A stretch of DNA of 64,000 bases from Bacteroidota bacterium (GCA_018267385.1 JAFDYN010000015.1:1-64000); one strand, 5' to 3'. Counted from the first letter of the stretch, positions 50,678-59,720 are shown. Numbers and translations: made by a program. The notes: generated by a model from the sequence alone, not told the origin.

Positions 50678-51445
50678 ATGAAGAAGAAACTCACACTGTG
50701 GATAATAATCCTGCTCCCGGCGCTTGCCTGGGCCCAGCAGGGCACAGTGGTGCAAGACAAACCAAAGCCCAAAAAAACGGTAAAAGCAAGGGCTACAAAC
50801 CCTAATCAGCAAAATCAACCTATACCTGATGAGACGAAGCCAAACTTTAATAATGAGTCTCTTTTTAAGGCGCTTTTTGTAGGTGGGCTGAATCTATCTC
50901 AGGTAGATGGAGATGCAGAGGTGGGTTACCGCAAGGTAGGTGCACACGTAGGCGTAGGCACGGTGATCAAATTTAGCAAGCGCTTCTCTACCAGCATCGA
51001 GCTGATCTACTCCATGCAGGGTGCCAAGCCGCACTATGCCACCTACTCAGACGGTACTAAGAACAAATATGATATTACTATGGACTATATCAATGTGCCG
51101 GTGAGTATCAATATACACGATAAAAAGATAGTCATGTTTGGCCTCGGCCTGCAGCTCGGCGTGCTGGCCCGCTACAGCCAGACCGACTCTGCGGGCAATA
51201 ACATCACCAAAAATCCCGAGCCCAATGGCGAGCAGCCGCGTAAAATAGACCTGAGTGGCCAGGCCTGCGCTACCTTTTTTATCAAGAGGAGGATAGGCAT
51301 AGGCGTGCGTTTTGCGTATTCATTCCTCAAGCTGCGGGATGCCGTACAGGGCTCGCGCGTCAAAGGAGAGTACAATAATATAGTCTCCATCCGCTTCAGC
51401 TACCTGCTCGATCCCAAGCATCCTAAATGGAACGATAAGTTCTAG
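50678..51445 (+). CDS. Outer-membrane beta-barrel protein (OMP_b-brl-like)
   Basis: 255 residues: a signal peptide (LWIIILLPALAWAQQ), a basic/polar linker (about 22-58), then alternating amphipathic strands (AHVGVGTVIKFSKRFSTSIE, YINVPVSINIHDKKIVMFGL, IGIGVRFAYSFLKLRD, VSIRFSYLLD) characteristic of small eight-stranded porin-family barrels. The protein ends HPKWNDKF, not the usual aromatic C-terminal barrel residue. Its role is unknown. A perfect -7 box, TACATTTG (50666-50673), with TCTG 19 nt upstream, ends four bases before the ATG. Confidence 0.75.
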   Translation: MKKKLTLWIIILLPALAWAQQGTVVQDKPKPKKTVKARATNPNQQNQPIPDETKPNFNNESLFKALFVGGLNLSQVDGDAEVGYRKVGAHVGVGTVIKFSKRFSTSIELIYSMQGAKPHYATYSDGTKNKYDITMDYINVPVSINIHDKKIVMFGLGLQLGVLARYSQTDSAGNNITKNPEPNGEQPRKIDLSGQACATFFIKRRIGIGVRFAYSFLKLRDAVQGSRVKGEYNNIVSIRFSYLLDPKHPKWNDKF

Positions 51446-51529
51446 TCGCTGAATTTTCAGCCCGATTCAATACATCTCGTATATATTCGTCAGGTATAGT
51501 GCCGTATTTTTGACAAAGTGAAAGAAACC

Positions 51530-52432
51530 ATGTCCCGACAGAGAATCCTTTTTATCATCAATCCCATATCGGGGGTCTTCAAGAAAGAAGGCATCCCGGA
51601 GAAAATAGCCAAGTACCTGGACTACGTGAAGTATGATTTTACCATCCAGTATACACAGTATGCCGGCCATGCCACCGAGCTGGCGGCTGCGGCTGTGCTG
51701 GACGGCTACAGTGTAGTAGTGGCTGTAGGCGGCGATGGTTCTATCAACGAGGTAGCACGCGGTATCAGGGGTAGCGATGTGGCACTCGGGGTGATACCCT
51801 ACGGCTCCGGCAACGGTATGGCCGGCCACCTCAAAATGCCTGTACGCAACGCCAAGAAAGCCCTTGAGGTACTCAATAGCGGCAAAATAGTCAAGCTCGA
51901 TCTGATCAGGACCAATGCCGGCCACTTCGTCAGTACGGGTGGCTTTGGCTTTGATGCGCATGCGGCCCGCCGCTTCAAATCTCAGGTCATGAGGGGATTC
52001 TTCTCTTACTTCCTGGCTAGTGCGCGCGAGGTTTTTTACCACTACAGGCCCTCCTACGCCAAAATACAGATAGACGATATAGAGGTGGAGCGCGAGACCT
52101 ATCTTTTTACGGCTTTCAACTCCAGTCAGTTCGGATACAAGCTCGGCGTATTCCCGGCTACCTCTATGCATGATGGTATCATGGATGTGATATTGGTGCG
52201 CAGCTTCCCGCTGAAAAGGCTCGTGAAAATATTCCTCGCTATGCTATTCAAGCGGCCGGACCTGGTGCCGGAGGCGGAGTCATTTCGCGCTAAGAAGATC
52301 AAGATATACGGCAGCCCCAAGCGCGTATACCACTTCGACGGCGATCACTTCATCTGGCATGACGATCTGGAGATGGAGGTAGAGCCCAATGCACTCAATA
52401 TTATCGTTCCAAAGGAACTCGACGCGTATTAA
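51530..52432 (+). CDS. Diacylglycerol/lipid kinase (DagK/YegS family)
   Basis: About 300 residues from ATG 51530 (MSRQRILFIINPISG); a GTG at 51518 is the alternative. The nucleotide-binding signature is VVAVGGDGSINEVARGI (GGDGT-type, about 60-76) with VALGVIPYGSGNGMAGHL (about 85-102), then STGGFGFDAHAARRF. The C-terminal beta-sandwich ends with VYHFDGDHFIWHDDLEMEVE. It phosphorylates a lipid such as diacylglycerol or a sphingoid base. Given the sphingolipid locus nearby, a sphingosine-kinase-like substrate is possible, but the family cannot be split by eye. A -7 box, TATTTTTG, is at 51505-51512. Confidence 0.88.
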   Translation: MSRQRILFIINPISGVFKKEGIPEKIAKYLDYVKYDFTIQYTQYAGHATELAAAAVLDGYSVVVAVGGDGSINEVARGIRGSDVALGVIPYGSGNGMAGHLKMPVRNAKKALEVLNSGKIVKLDLIRTNAGHFVSTGGFGFDAHAARRFKSQVMRGFFSYFLASAREVFYHYRPSYAKIQIDDIEVERETYLFTAFNSSQFGYKLGVFPATSMHDGIMDVILVRSFPLKRLVKIFLAMLFKRPDLVPEAESFRAKKIKIYGSPKRVYHFDGDHFIWHDDLEMEVEPNALNIIVPKELDAY

Positions 52433-52470
52433 TTTGTATTATCTCATATCTTACATCTCACGTCTCGAAT

Positions 52471-52806
52471 ATGTCAAAGAAAGATAACAACCGCCCGATA
52501 ATATATAGTACCGATCCCGACTTTCGCCAGGAAGAGGAGCATGAGCTACAGGCCACACTACCGCCTGCGCAGCAAAACCTCTACCTCGTGCTGGAGAGGC
52601 ACGGCGGCGGCAAGATGGCTACCGTAGTGGAGAATTTCATAGGCACAGGCGACGATCTGGGGCTACTCGGCAAGATGCTCAAAACAAAGTGCGGTGTAGG
52701 CGGCTCTGTGAAAGATGGCGTCATCATCATACAGGGTGACAATCGCGATAAGATACTCACCATCCTGCAGGCGGCCGGCTACAAAGCCAGGAAGAAGGGA
52801 GGCTAG
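52471..52806 (+). CDS. yciH: SUI1/eIF1-family translation initiation factor
   Basis: 111 residues. An acidic N-terminal extension (about 1-33) is followed by the SUI1 fold: YLVLERHGGGKMATVVENFI (about 38-57), LGLLGKMLKTKCGVGGSVKD (about 63-82) and VIIIQGDNRDKILTILQAAG. The K-GGK-x-V motif is recognisable in LERHGGGKMATVV. Bacterial homologues (YciH) bind the 30S subunit and resemble eukaryotic eIF1; they raise start-codon accuracy. It overlaps the convergent TauE/SafE gene by four bases. Confidence 0.92.
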   Translation: MSKKDNNRPIIYSTDPDFRQEEEHELQATLPPAQQNLYLVLERHGGGKMATVVENFIGTGDDLGLLGKMLKTKCGVGGSVKDGVIIIQGDNRDKILTILQAAGYKARKKGG

Positions 52807-53606
52807 CGAAATGGCACTGCAAACTCCCTGATCAGGATATACAGGGCTATGGTCATCATCGTGTACCCAAATATCCTGCGCAGCTTTACATTATCTACTT
52901 TATTGGCTATGGCTATGCCGCCCAGTACGCCCGCTACCGAGAGCACTGCAAAGGTGCCGAGAAAGCTCCAGTCTATGTGCTGATGTGACTGCAGGTCTCC
53001 TATGAATCCTATACCTGAGTTCAGCGTGACCAGGGCCAGAGAGGTGGCAGTAGCATAGCGAAACTCCATCGGCTCTACTGACAGGATGAGCGGTATGAGC
53101 AGGAAGCCACCACCGGCACCCACCAGGCCAGTGAATAAGCCAATGACGATAGACTGTACCAATATCCACCAGTAGGGCGTAGGCTTTACGGCTGTATCTG
53201 CCTGCCTGGGCCAGATCATATTCCGCGCCACGATGATCATAAAGGCGGAGAGGATAAAAAGGATGAAGGAGTTTTTGGTCAGTGTGAAGCCGCCTGCAGA
53301 TAAGAATACGGTGGGTATAGAGTGGATGAGGAAACGCCGCATCACATAAATAGCGACCAGGGCCGGCAGCCCGCACTTGACCAGAGCACCGTAGCGCACA
53401 TGGCCCAGGCGGATATTCTGTACTGTGCCCAGCAGTGCTGTGAAGGCCACTATCAGCAGCGAGTACCCGGTAGCGACAGACGCCTCCACACCAAAGGCAT
53501 ATACCAATATCGGAATAGAGACTGCCGCGCCGCCACCGCCCAGCAGGCCCAGCACGAGGCCGGTGAGCAGTGCGCCTATATAGCCGAATATGTGTACTAC
53601 CTCCAT
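52803..53606 (-). CDS. TauE/SafE-family membrane permease
   Basis: 267 residues with about eight transmembrane helices in the internally repeated TauE/SafE pattern. Both Gly-rich loops are present: LTGLVLGLLGGGGAAVSIPI (about 14-33) and IGLFTGLVGAGGGFLLIPLI (about 159-178). Family members move sulfite, sulfonates or other anions across the inner membrane. No sulfur genes lie beside it, so the substrate is open. It ends inside the yciH stop region and starts 112 bp from the divergent acyltransferase gene. Confidence 0.88.
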   Translation of the reverse strand: MEVVHIFGYIGALLTGLVLGLLGGGGAAVSIPILVYAFGVEASVATGYSLLIVAFTALLGTVQNIRLGHVRYGALVKCGLPALVAIYVMRRFLIHSIPTVFLSAGGFTLTKNSFILFILSAFMIIVARNMIWPRQADTAVKPTPYWWILVQSIVIGLFTGLVGAGGGFLLIPLILSVEPMEFRYATATSLALVTLNSGIGFIGDLQSHQHIDWSFLGTFAVLSVAGVLGGIAIANKVDNVKLRRIFGYTMMTIALYILIREFAVPFR

Positions 53607-53718
53607 CAGTGCGTGTGCAAACTACAAAACATTATACAACCGGAGCCTCCACGCCGCAGATGCTGGTATTGTTTTTTTTCTAACTTTATACAGGCAGGTG
53701 CTAGACCCCTGTGCAGAT

Positions 53719-55416
53719 ATGAGTTATAGAGTATTCACCCCGCAGGACTACCCCCTGCCATACATCATAGAGGATACCACCCAGTGGCCTATAGCGCGCC
53801 TCACTACAGACTCTGAGGCTTTTACCGCTGCAGTGCAGCAGGCCGTACTGGACAAGCTGATCCACAGGTATCACGGCAAAGAGGGCCTGAAGAATGAGCT
53901 GGAGCGTGTGCTCTATCAGGAGCGCATACGCCTGACCCAGACGCCGTGGAAGGCCGACCCTAAGGACGAGCGCCAGTTTTGGAATAACATCAAGAGCCGA
54001 ATCGTAAAGCTCGATGCCAATGCCGGACAGGCAGATGCCATGACCACTGAGGAGGATATCCTGCGCGAGATCGTGCACCGCTATGTACATGAGATAGTAG
54101 GCCAGTTCAATCCCGCTGCATTTAAATTTGCCAGGGGCATCCTCCCTATATTCTTTGGTCGTGTGCTGAATGCTGCACCGGGCAAATGGTTTAAGACGCT
54201 GAGTGCAAATGCAAAGACCATCCATGAGAAAATACCTATCACCGGAGATATAGAGCACATCCGATCGCTGGCGCGCAAAGGCACGGTGATCGTAGTGCCT
54301 ACACACTTCAGCAATATGGACTCGATCATGGTGGGTTGGGTGCTGAATGAGATCGGCCTGCCGGCTTTCACCTATGGTGCGGGGTTAAATCTCTTTTCCA
54401 TCAAGCTGCTCTCTTACTTCATGAGCAATCTCGGCGCCTACAAGGTAGACCGCCGCAAGAAAAACGGCGTCTATCTCGAGACGCTCAAAACCTACTCCCG
54501 TGAGGCGATAGAGCGCGGGGCGCATTCTATCTTCTTCCCGGGTGGTACGCGCTCGCGCTCCGGCTCTCTGGAGAAGCGGCTAAAGCTCGGCCTGCTCGGT
54601 ACTGCAGTAGAGGCGCAGAAAAATAACTTCAAGAAATTTCCTGATGACCTCGCACCGCGAGTCTACGTGGTGCCGCTCATCATCAATTATCACTTTGTGC
54701 TGGAGGCAGAGTCGCTGATCAATGACTACCTGAAAGAGACCGGCAAGGAAAAGTTTATCCGTGAGAATGACGACTACTCCACCTCCTTTGCGATGGTGAA
54801 GTTCATCTTCAAATTCCTTTCTGCCAGCTCGTCTCTCGCAATGTCCTTTGGTACGCCGATGGATGTGCTGGGCAATAGTGTGGATGAAAACGGAGATAGT
54901 TACAACCATCTCTCTCAAAAGATCAGCGTGCGGCATTACTTTATGAACCACGGCGAGCTGACAGACAATCAGCAGCGCGAGGAGGAATACACCAAGATGC
55001 TGGGCGAGAAGATCGTGTCGCAGTACTTCAAGCACAATGTGGTGCTGACCTCGCACCTCGTCTGCTTCTGTGCCTTTGAGCTGATACGCAAGAAGTATAA
55101 CTACGTAGATATATTCACTCTGCTGCGTACCCCTGCAGAGGATATACACATCAACGAGAATGACCTCATAGCCGCCATAGGCCGTGTGAAAGACCAGCTG
55201 AAGGAGATGAATAAGAATAATGAAGTGCTGCTCTCACTTGAGCTGCGCTTCACAGATGAGAAGGTGATAGAGCATGGTATGAATAATATCAACCTCTACC
55301 ACTCCCGCTCACCGCTGCTGCGCTCTTCTGATGGCTACTACTATACGGAGGATCTGAAGCTGCTCTACTATTACCACAACAGGCTGGACGGCTATAAACT
55401 GGAGAAATATGTCTGA
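53719..55416 (+). CDS. Glycerol-3-phosphate/1-acylglycerol-3-phosphate acyltransferase, PlsB-like
   Basis: About 565 residues from ATG 53719 (MSYRVFTPQDYPLPYI); the frame from 53590 runs upstream into intergenic sequence. The acyltransferase motif HX4D is VVPTHFSNMDSIMVGW, and the glycerol-phosphate-binding motif is IFFPGGTRSRSGSLEKRL. A further conserved motif is VYVVPLIINYHFVLEAESLI. The N-terminal about 170 residues and the large C-terminal part are like PlsB-type acyltransferases of Bacteroidota. It transfers an acyl chain to glycerol-3-phosphate, the first step of phospholipid synthesis, at the inner membrane. Its stop overlaps gpsA by eight bases, so supply of the substrate and its acylation are coupled. 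Confidence 0.85.
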   Translation: MSYRVFTPQDYPLPYIIEDTTQWPIARLTTDSEAFTAAVQQAVLDKLIHRYHGKEGLKNELERVLYQERIRLTQTPWKADPKDERQFWNNIKSRIVKLDANAGQADAMTTEEDILREIVHRYVHEIVGQFNPAAFKFARGILPIFFGRVLNAAPGKWFKTLSANAKTIHEKIPITGDIEHIRSLARKGTVIVVPTHFSNMDSIMVGWVLNEIGLPAFTYGAGLNLFSIKLLSYFMSNLGAYKVDRRKKNGVYLETLKTYSREAIERGAHSIFFPGGTRSRSGSLEKRLKLGLLGTAVEAQKNNFKKFPDDLAPRVYVVPLIINYHFVLEAESLINDYLKETGKEKFIRENDDYSTSFAMVKFIFKFLSASSSLAMSFGTPMDVLGNSVDENGDSYNHLSQKISVRHYFMNHGELTDNQQREEEYTKMLGEKIVSQYFKHNVVLTSHLVCFCAFELIRKKYNYVDIFTLLRTPAEDIHINENDLIAAIGRVKDQLKEMNKNNEVLLSLELRFTDEKVIEHGMNNINLYHSRSPLLRSSDGYYYTEDLKLLYYYHNRLDGYKLEKYV

Positions 55417-56452
55417 GAAGAGAACGATAGGCGTGATAGGTGCCGGGAGCTTTGGCTCTGCCATAGCCAACCTGCTCGCAGAGAATAACAAAGTGCTGCT
55501 CTATGAGCGCAGTGAGTCAGTGCGCGAGGCTATCCTGCGTGACGGCAAGAACCGCAACCATGTCATGCACGGCGATATAGAGGTGACGGGATCACTCGAG
55601 GAGGTGGCATCACGCTGCTACCTGATATTTCCCGTGGTGCCCTCTCAGTATTTCAAGAGTATGATCATGGAGTTCTCTCCCTGGCTGCGTCCTGATCATA
55701 TCCTGATACATGCTACCAAGGGTTTCCACTGCGAGTTTGATATAGACACGATGAAGCCGGAAGACCTGAAGCTGAAGCAGATCAAGACCATGAGTGAGCT
55801 GATCCGCGAGGAGACCTGTGTGGTACGAGTAGGCTGCCTGGCCGGGCCCAACCTGGCCGCAGAGCTGGCCGAGCACCAACCCGCCGCTACGGTCATAGCC
55901 AGCCGCTTTGATGAGGTGATACACGAGGGTCAGCATGCCATGCGTAGTGACCGCTTTCAGGTCTATGGCAATCGTGACCTGCTGGGCATAGAGCTGGCAG
56001 GAGTGCTAAAGAACTACGTCGCGCTCGCATCGGGTGCACTCAGCGGCCTGGGGTATGGCGAGAATGCGCGTGCCCTGCTCATCACCCGTGGCATGGGAGA
56101 GATGATCTATATAGGCAAGGCGCTCGGTGCTGACAAGCGCTCCTTCCTCGGTATGGCCGGCATCGGCGACCTGATCGCTACCTGCTCCTCACCCAAGTCG
56201 CGCAACTACTCCGTAGGCTACCGCGTGGCAAAAGGGGAGAAGCTGGAAGAGGTGCTGGCCTCTATGACGGAAGTAGCCGAAGGTATCCGCACGCTGAAGA
56301 TCGGCAAGCTGATCGTAGACCATACCCATGCCAATGCACCGCTGCTACAGATCATGAACAAAGTCTTTTTTGACGGCTTCGACTTTGATAAGGCTATCAA
56401 GATGCTGATGCGCGTGCATGTAGCAGCTGATGCCGAGTACCTGGATATCTGA
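55409..56452 (+). CDS. gpsA: NAD(P)H-dependent glycerol-3-phosphate dehydrogenase
   Basis: 347 residues, usual length. It reduces dihydroxyacetone phosphate to sn-glycerol-3-phosphate for phospholipid synthesis. The Rossmann motif is IGVIGAGSFGSAIANLLAEN (about 6-25). The domain join has CLAGPNLAAELAEHQPAATV, and the catalytic Lys region is LAGVLKNYVALASGALSGLG (about 195-214), with GENARALLITRGMGEM and FLGMAGIGDLIATCSS following. Translation starts eight bases inside the upstream acyltransferase gene. A 22-bp-stem terminator follows it. Confidence 0.95.
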   Translation: MSEKRTIGVIGAGSFGSAIANLLAENNKVLLYERSESVREAILRDGKNRNHVMHGDIEVTGSLEEVASRCYLIFPVVPSQYFKSMIMEFSPWLRPDHILIHATKGFHCEFDIDTMKPEDLKLKQIKTMSELIREETCVVRVGCLAGPNLAAELAEHQPAATVIASRFDEVIHEGQHAMRSDRFQVYGNRDLLGIELAGVLKNYVALASGALSGLGYGENARALLITRGMGEMIYIGKALGADKRSFLGMAGIGDLIATCSSPKSRNYSVGYRVAKGEKLEEVLASMTEVAEGIRTLKIGKLIVDHTHANAPLLQIMNKVFFDGFDFDKAIKMLMRVHVAADAEYLDI

Positions 56453-56462
56453 TCATGAGATG

Positions 56463-56515
56463 TATATAAGACAAAAGCGGCCCCACACTAGGCGGGGCCG
56501 CTTTTGTCTTATATA
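56463..56515. terminator. Bidirectional terminator with a perfect 22-bp stem
   Basis: The left arm (56463-56484) starts TATATAAGACAAAAGCGGCC and pairs without mismatch with 56494-56515 across a 9-nt loop. It is GC-rich near the loop with T/A-rich flanks on both strands. It lies between convergent gpsA and the DUF4139 gene and can end both transcripts. Confidence 0.9.
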
Positions 56516-56524
56516 AGTGATCGC

Positions 56525-58078
56525 TTACTGCTGCGGCAGGAAAAATACTTCGTACTCGTAGCTCACCGTCTTTTTCTGATTAGCAGCGAGCTTTACATCC
56601 CACTTGATCTGAGTGAGCGGGTTGATATTTGAGTAGGTCTTCTGGCGTGTTATTTTGCCACCATCTGAGGCGGTGCTTACTTCGCCATTGGTGTTCTTTG
56701 TCACTGCGACAGTCACTTCTTTATTCTGGAAGTTTTCCAGCGTCACAGTACCTTTGATCTTTACCGAGTTATAGGTTTGCTTACCCACCTTCTTGGCATT
56801 ATCCGTACGGTTTGTTTCCTCCTCCGGGTTCTTCATGATGATATCGATAGCCTTGGAGAGACGTACAGTAGAGGTAGAGCCTGCGGGCGTATAGGTGATC
56901 TCATTCTGCGCTACGAACTGATCCTTCTCATTGATGATCGTGACCGGAGCAGTGGTCAGTGGTACACTAGCTGTATTCTTGATCTCCAGCGAGTGGAAGA
57001 CATCTATCGGTGTCTCATCATTATTAGCGGCACGTGACTCAGCATAGTTGCTGCGGTCTTCTATTACTCCTTCGTACTTGTCCTTGTGCTCTATGCTTCC
57101 GGCAAAGATCGGATAGACGCCCTTTGTGTTCTTACCCAGAGATACTTTGCCGATCTTGTAGATGTATTGATCATCATTCTTTTCTCCGGCAGTAGCAAAG
57201 TCTGAACTCCACATATATGTCAACGGCGCTGCGCCGCCAAAATTCACACTTTTAGCTTGCATCGCATTGGAGTATAGGCCGGCTCCTGAGCCGCTACCGT
57301 AACCTATGGAGCCCTCAACTGTCTGGTAGTCGTAGGTCATCGGATCTGGTTTGTCACTATTTGTCATCTGCGGCGCACCTACTATCAATTCCGTTTCAGC
57401 ATCAGCTAATGGATCAGCAAAGTTCTCTATCGTCGCCTTCATCTCCAGGCGAGCCGTCTTTTCATCTTTCAGTATCATAAAGTATGACGGCATCCAGTTC
57501 ATACCCGTTTGCAGGTAGACCTCCTGCACGTTCAGGTTGCCGGAGGTATTCGCCGGTGTGATCACCAGGCTGCGCTGGATGCTATCCGCCAGATAGGTCT
57601 GCTTCTCCTCCTCTGCAAATTCTGCCATGTATACATCAGTAGCATTGAGCACCTGCGTCTTACCATTGTCGCCGAGTATTCTTATGAGGCCCGACTGCTG
57701 GTTATAGCTCAGTATTTTGCCCGATACCAGGTGATCTATTTTGCCTGCCGGAGAGAAATTGAGCGCTACCTTTTTGCCTACATTGCCGGCTATTAGCTGC
57801 CAGATGGCGGTTGCTTTTTCCTGCTTCTTGAGCGTATCATTTTTGATCGCGATATTCTTTACGGTATTGTCTTTACCAGTTCCGAGAAAGTAGCTCCCAT
57901 AGATCGCACGCGATGGCACAGGTAGCGTGGCCTTGCCACCGGTGATCGGCGTACTCCCCTCGTGCACGATCATCGCCGTACCATTTTTGAAAATGCTGAT
58001 CTTTTTGACGGGCAATGATTGCGCGATAGCAGAAGTGCAGGCTATGGCAAACAGGCCTGAGAGGATGTATCTGGTCAT
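56525..58078 (-). CDS. DUF4139-domain secreted protein
   Basis: About 517 residues from ATG 58078 (MTRYILSGLFAIACTSAIAQ, a signal peptide). It has an N-terminal beta domain (about 22-130) and a long C-terminal DUF4139 region (about 190-517), with sequences such as YLQTGMNWMPSYFMILKDEK, EMKATIENFADPLADAETEL and FHSLEIKNTASVPLTTAPVT. Homologues are periplasmic or surface proteins of unknown role (MuiA-like). A glycine-rich insert (IGYGSGSGAG) lies in the middle. The minus-strand -7 box TATCTTTG is at 58103-58110, 24 bp before the ATG. Confidence 0.8.
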   Translation of the reverse strand: MTRYILSGLFAIACTSAIAQSLPVKKISIFKNGTAMIVHEGSTPITGGKATLPVPSRAIYGSYFLGTGKDNTVKNIAIKNDTLKKQEKATAIWQLIAGNVGKKVALNFSPAGKIDHLVSGKILSYNQQSGLIRILGDNGKTQVLNATDVYMAEFAEEEKQTYLADSIQRSLVITPANTSGNLNVQEVYLQTGMNWMPSYFMILKDEKTARLEMKATIENFADPLADAETELIVGAPQMTNSDKPDPMTYDYQTVEGSIGYGSGSGAGLYSNAMQAKSVNFGGAAPLTYMWSSDFATAGEKNDDQYIYKIGKVSLGKNTKGVYPIFAGSIEHKDKYEGVIEDRSNYAESRAANNDETPIDVFHSLEIKNTASVPLTTAPVTIINEKDQFVAQNEITYTPAGSTSTVRLSKAIDIIMKNPEEETNRTDNAKKVGKQTYNSVKIKGTVTLENFQNKEVTVAVTKNTNGEVSTASDGGKITRQKTYSNINPLTQIKWDVKLAANQKKTVSYEYEVFFLPQQ

Positions 58079-58102
58079 GAGCTTGTGGTTTATATGTGCG
58101 GG

Positions 58103-58110
58103 CAAAGATA
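58103..58110 (-). promoter_or_regulatory. Candidate -7 box of the DUF4139 gene
   Basis: TATCTTTG on the minus strand is an exact TAnnTTTG match 24 bp upstream of the start at 58078, in the short gap after the upstream membrane-protein gene. No clear -33 TTTG at 19-21 nt. Confidence 0.45.
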
Positions 58111-58120
58111 GCGATTGGCG

Positions 58121-58666
58121 CTACTTCTTCAGGCCCCAGCTGGTCATATAGGCGTTGAATGCCGTGAGCGCAGCGCTGAAAGTCAGGCTGAGGATGCCTG
58201 AGATGCTGGCCAGTGAAAACTCACCCTGCCAGAGCTGGTGCATTTTCTTGAAGTGGAAGAATGTATCCTCCAGAAAGAAATCATCTATCACCGCAAAGGA
58301 CGCGTATACCCCAAACGTAAGCAGGTAAAGTACCCAGGTGACCTTCTTGGATGCCATGGAGTGCAGATTGGAGAAGATGATCATGAGGATAAAGCCCAGG
58401 TTGAGGAAGTAGATGAGCATGCTCTGGTAGTCCTCAAAGATGTGTGCCTTATCCTCGGCCATGCCGCGCTCAGAGAAGGCGTGGATACATTTATAGCTCA
58501 GGAAGAGGCATATGCTCACCCCTATCACAGTAGTGATGGCATATACGCGCGCTATACGCGAGGGGCGGAAGCGCAGTATCTCCAGATTGGAGAAGGAGCG
58601 CTTGTACACCGTACCCATCATCAGCCCTATCAGGCCGACGATGATATATGTGAGAAAGGATAGCAA
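58121..58666 (-). CDS. Four-helix membrane protein of unknown function
   Basis: 181 residues, with a TTG start at 58666 in the drawn frame (LLSFLTYIIVGLIGLMMGTV). Four or five hydrophobic segments are visible (residues about 2-18, 43-63, 83-103, 110-130 and 155-175). No motif I recognise. The loops carry charged stretches (YKRSFSNLEILRFRPSRIAR). It lies upstream of the DUF4139 gene on the same strand, with only 42 bp between. The AT-rich sequence before it gives no confident promoter, and the start is uncertain. Confidence 0.65.
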   Translation of the reverse strand: MLSFLTYIIVGLIGLMMGTVYKRSFSNLEILRFRPSRIARVYAITTVIGVSICLFLSYKCIHAFSERGMAEDKAHIFEDYQSMLIYFLNLGFILMIIFSNLHSMASKKVTWVLYLLTFGVYASFAVIDDFFLEDTFFHFKKMHQLWQGEFSLASISGILSLTFSAALTAFNAYMTSWGLKK

Positions 58667-58787
58667 CTTTTTTAAATATAAAGCCTGCTAAAATAGAAAA
58701 ATACATCAATTACCATGACTAATGCCCACTTATCTAACATAGAATAACACTAGACTGCAGAGAAATTTATCGAATAAACGAAATGAT

Positions 58788-59711
58788 TTATGCTCTCCCC
58801 GCCAGCAGATACAGCGCAGCCATGCGCACAGCTACGCCATTCTCTACCTGTTGTAGAATGATGGCTTGCTTAGAGTCTGCCACGTCTGAGTTCAGCTCCA
58901 CGCCGCGGTTGATAGGACCCGGGTGCATGATAGTGATATCTTTATTGATAGAGTCGAGCAGTTCGCGGTTCACACCATAGAAGAGGGAGTATTCGCGCAG
59001 CGATGGTACAAACTTGATGTCCATCCGCTCCAGCTGTATGCGCAGCACATTGGCCACGTCGCACCATTCGAGCGCCTTCTTCAGATCCGGCTCATAGGTG
59101 GCGCCCATTTCTTCTATATATTTTGGTATCAGGGTAGGAGGGCCGCACACTTTGACCTTAGCGCCCATTTTGGTCATGAGTGGTATGTCAGAGCCGGCCA
59201 CGCGCGAGTGCTTGATGTCACCTATGATCAGGTAGTTCAGTCCTTTCAGCTCGCCGTATTTCTCCCTGACAGAGTAGCCATCCAGCAGGCCCTGTGTAGG
59301 GTGCTCATGAGTGCCGTCACCGGCGTTGATGATATTGGCCTTGATGTGCCGGGAGAGAAATGCCTGTGCACCGCTGCTGGAGTGGCGCATCACGATCATG
59401 TCCACCTTCATGGCCAGGATATTATTTACGGTATCGAGCAGCGTCTCGCCCTTCTTGACCGAGGAGCCGGATGCGGAGAAATTGATCGTATCAGCCGAGA
59501 GGCGCTTCTCTGCCAGCTCAAAGGAAATGCGGGTACGCGTAGAGTCTTCAAAAAAGAGATTGGCTATCGTGATATCGCGCAGTGATGGCACCTTCTTGAT
59601 AGGCCGCTGGAGCACTTCCTTAAAGGTATCGGCGGTTTGAAAAATAAGCTCAATGTCAGATTTCTGAAGATCCTTGATGGCGATAAGGTGTTTCTGACTG
59701 AGTGCGCTCAT
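58788..59711 (-). CDS. pyrB: Aspartate carbamoyltransferase catalytic subunit
   Basis: 307 residues, usual length. It joins carbamoyl phosphate and L-aspartate to N-carbamoyl-aspartate, the committed step of UMP synthesis. The carbamoyl-phosphate site is FFEDSTRTRISFELAEKRL (STRTR, about 54-60), with GETLLDTVNNILAMKVDMIV and HRPTQ-type motif EHPTQGLLDGYS (about 136-147). The aspartate loop and HPGPINRGVELNSD (about 269-282) complete the active site. It follows pyrR, 9 bp away, in a two-gene operon. No pyrI is beside it. Confidence 0.96.
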   Translation of the reverse strand: MSALSQKHLIAIKDLQKSDIELIFQTADTFKEVLQRPIKKVPSLRDITIANLFFEDSTRTRISFELAEKRLSADTINFSASGSSVKKGETLLDTVNNILAMKVDMIVMRHSSSGAQAFLSRHIKANIINAGDGTHEHPTQGLLDGYSVREKYGELKGLNYLIIGDIKHSRVAGSDIPLMTKMGAKVKVCGPPTLIPKYIEEMGATYEPDLKKALEWCDVANVLRIQLERMDIKFVPSLREYSLFYGVNRELLDSINKDITIMHPGPINRGVELNSDVADSKQAIILQQVENGVAVRMAALYLLAGRA

Positions 59712-59720
59712 TTATTATGG

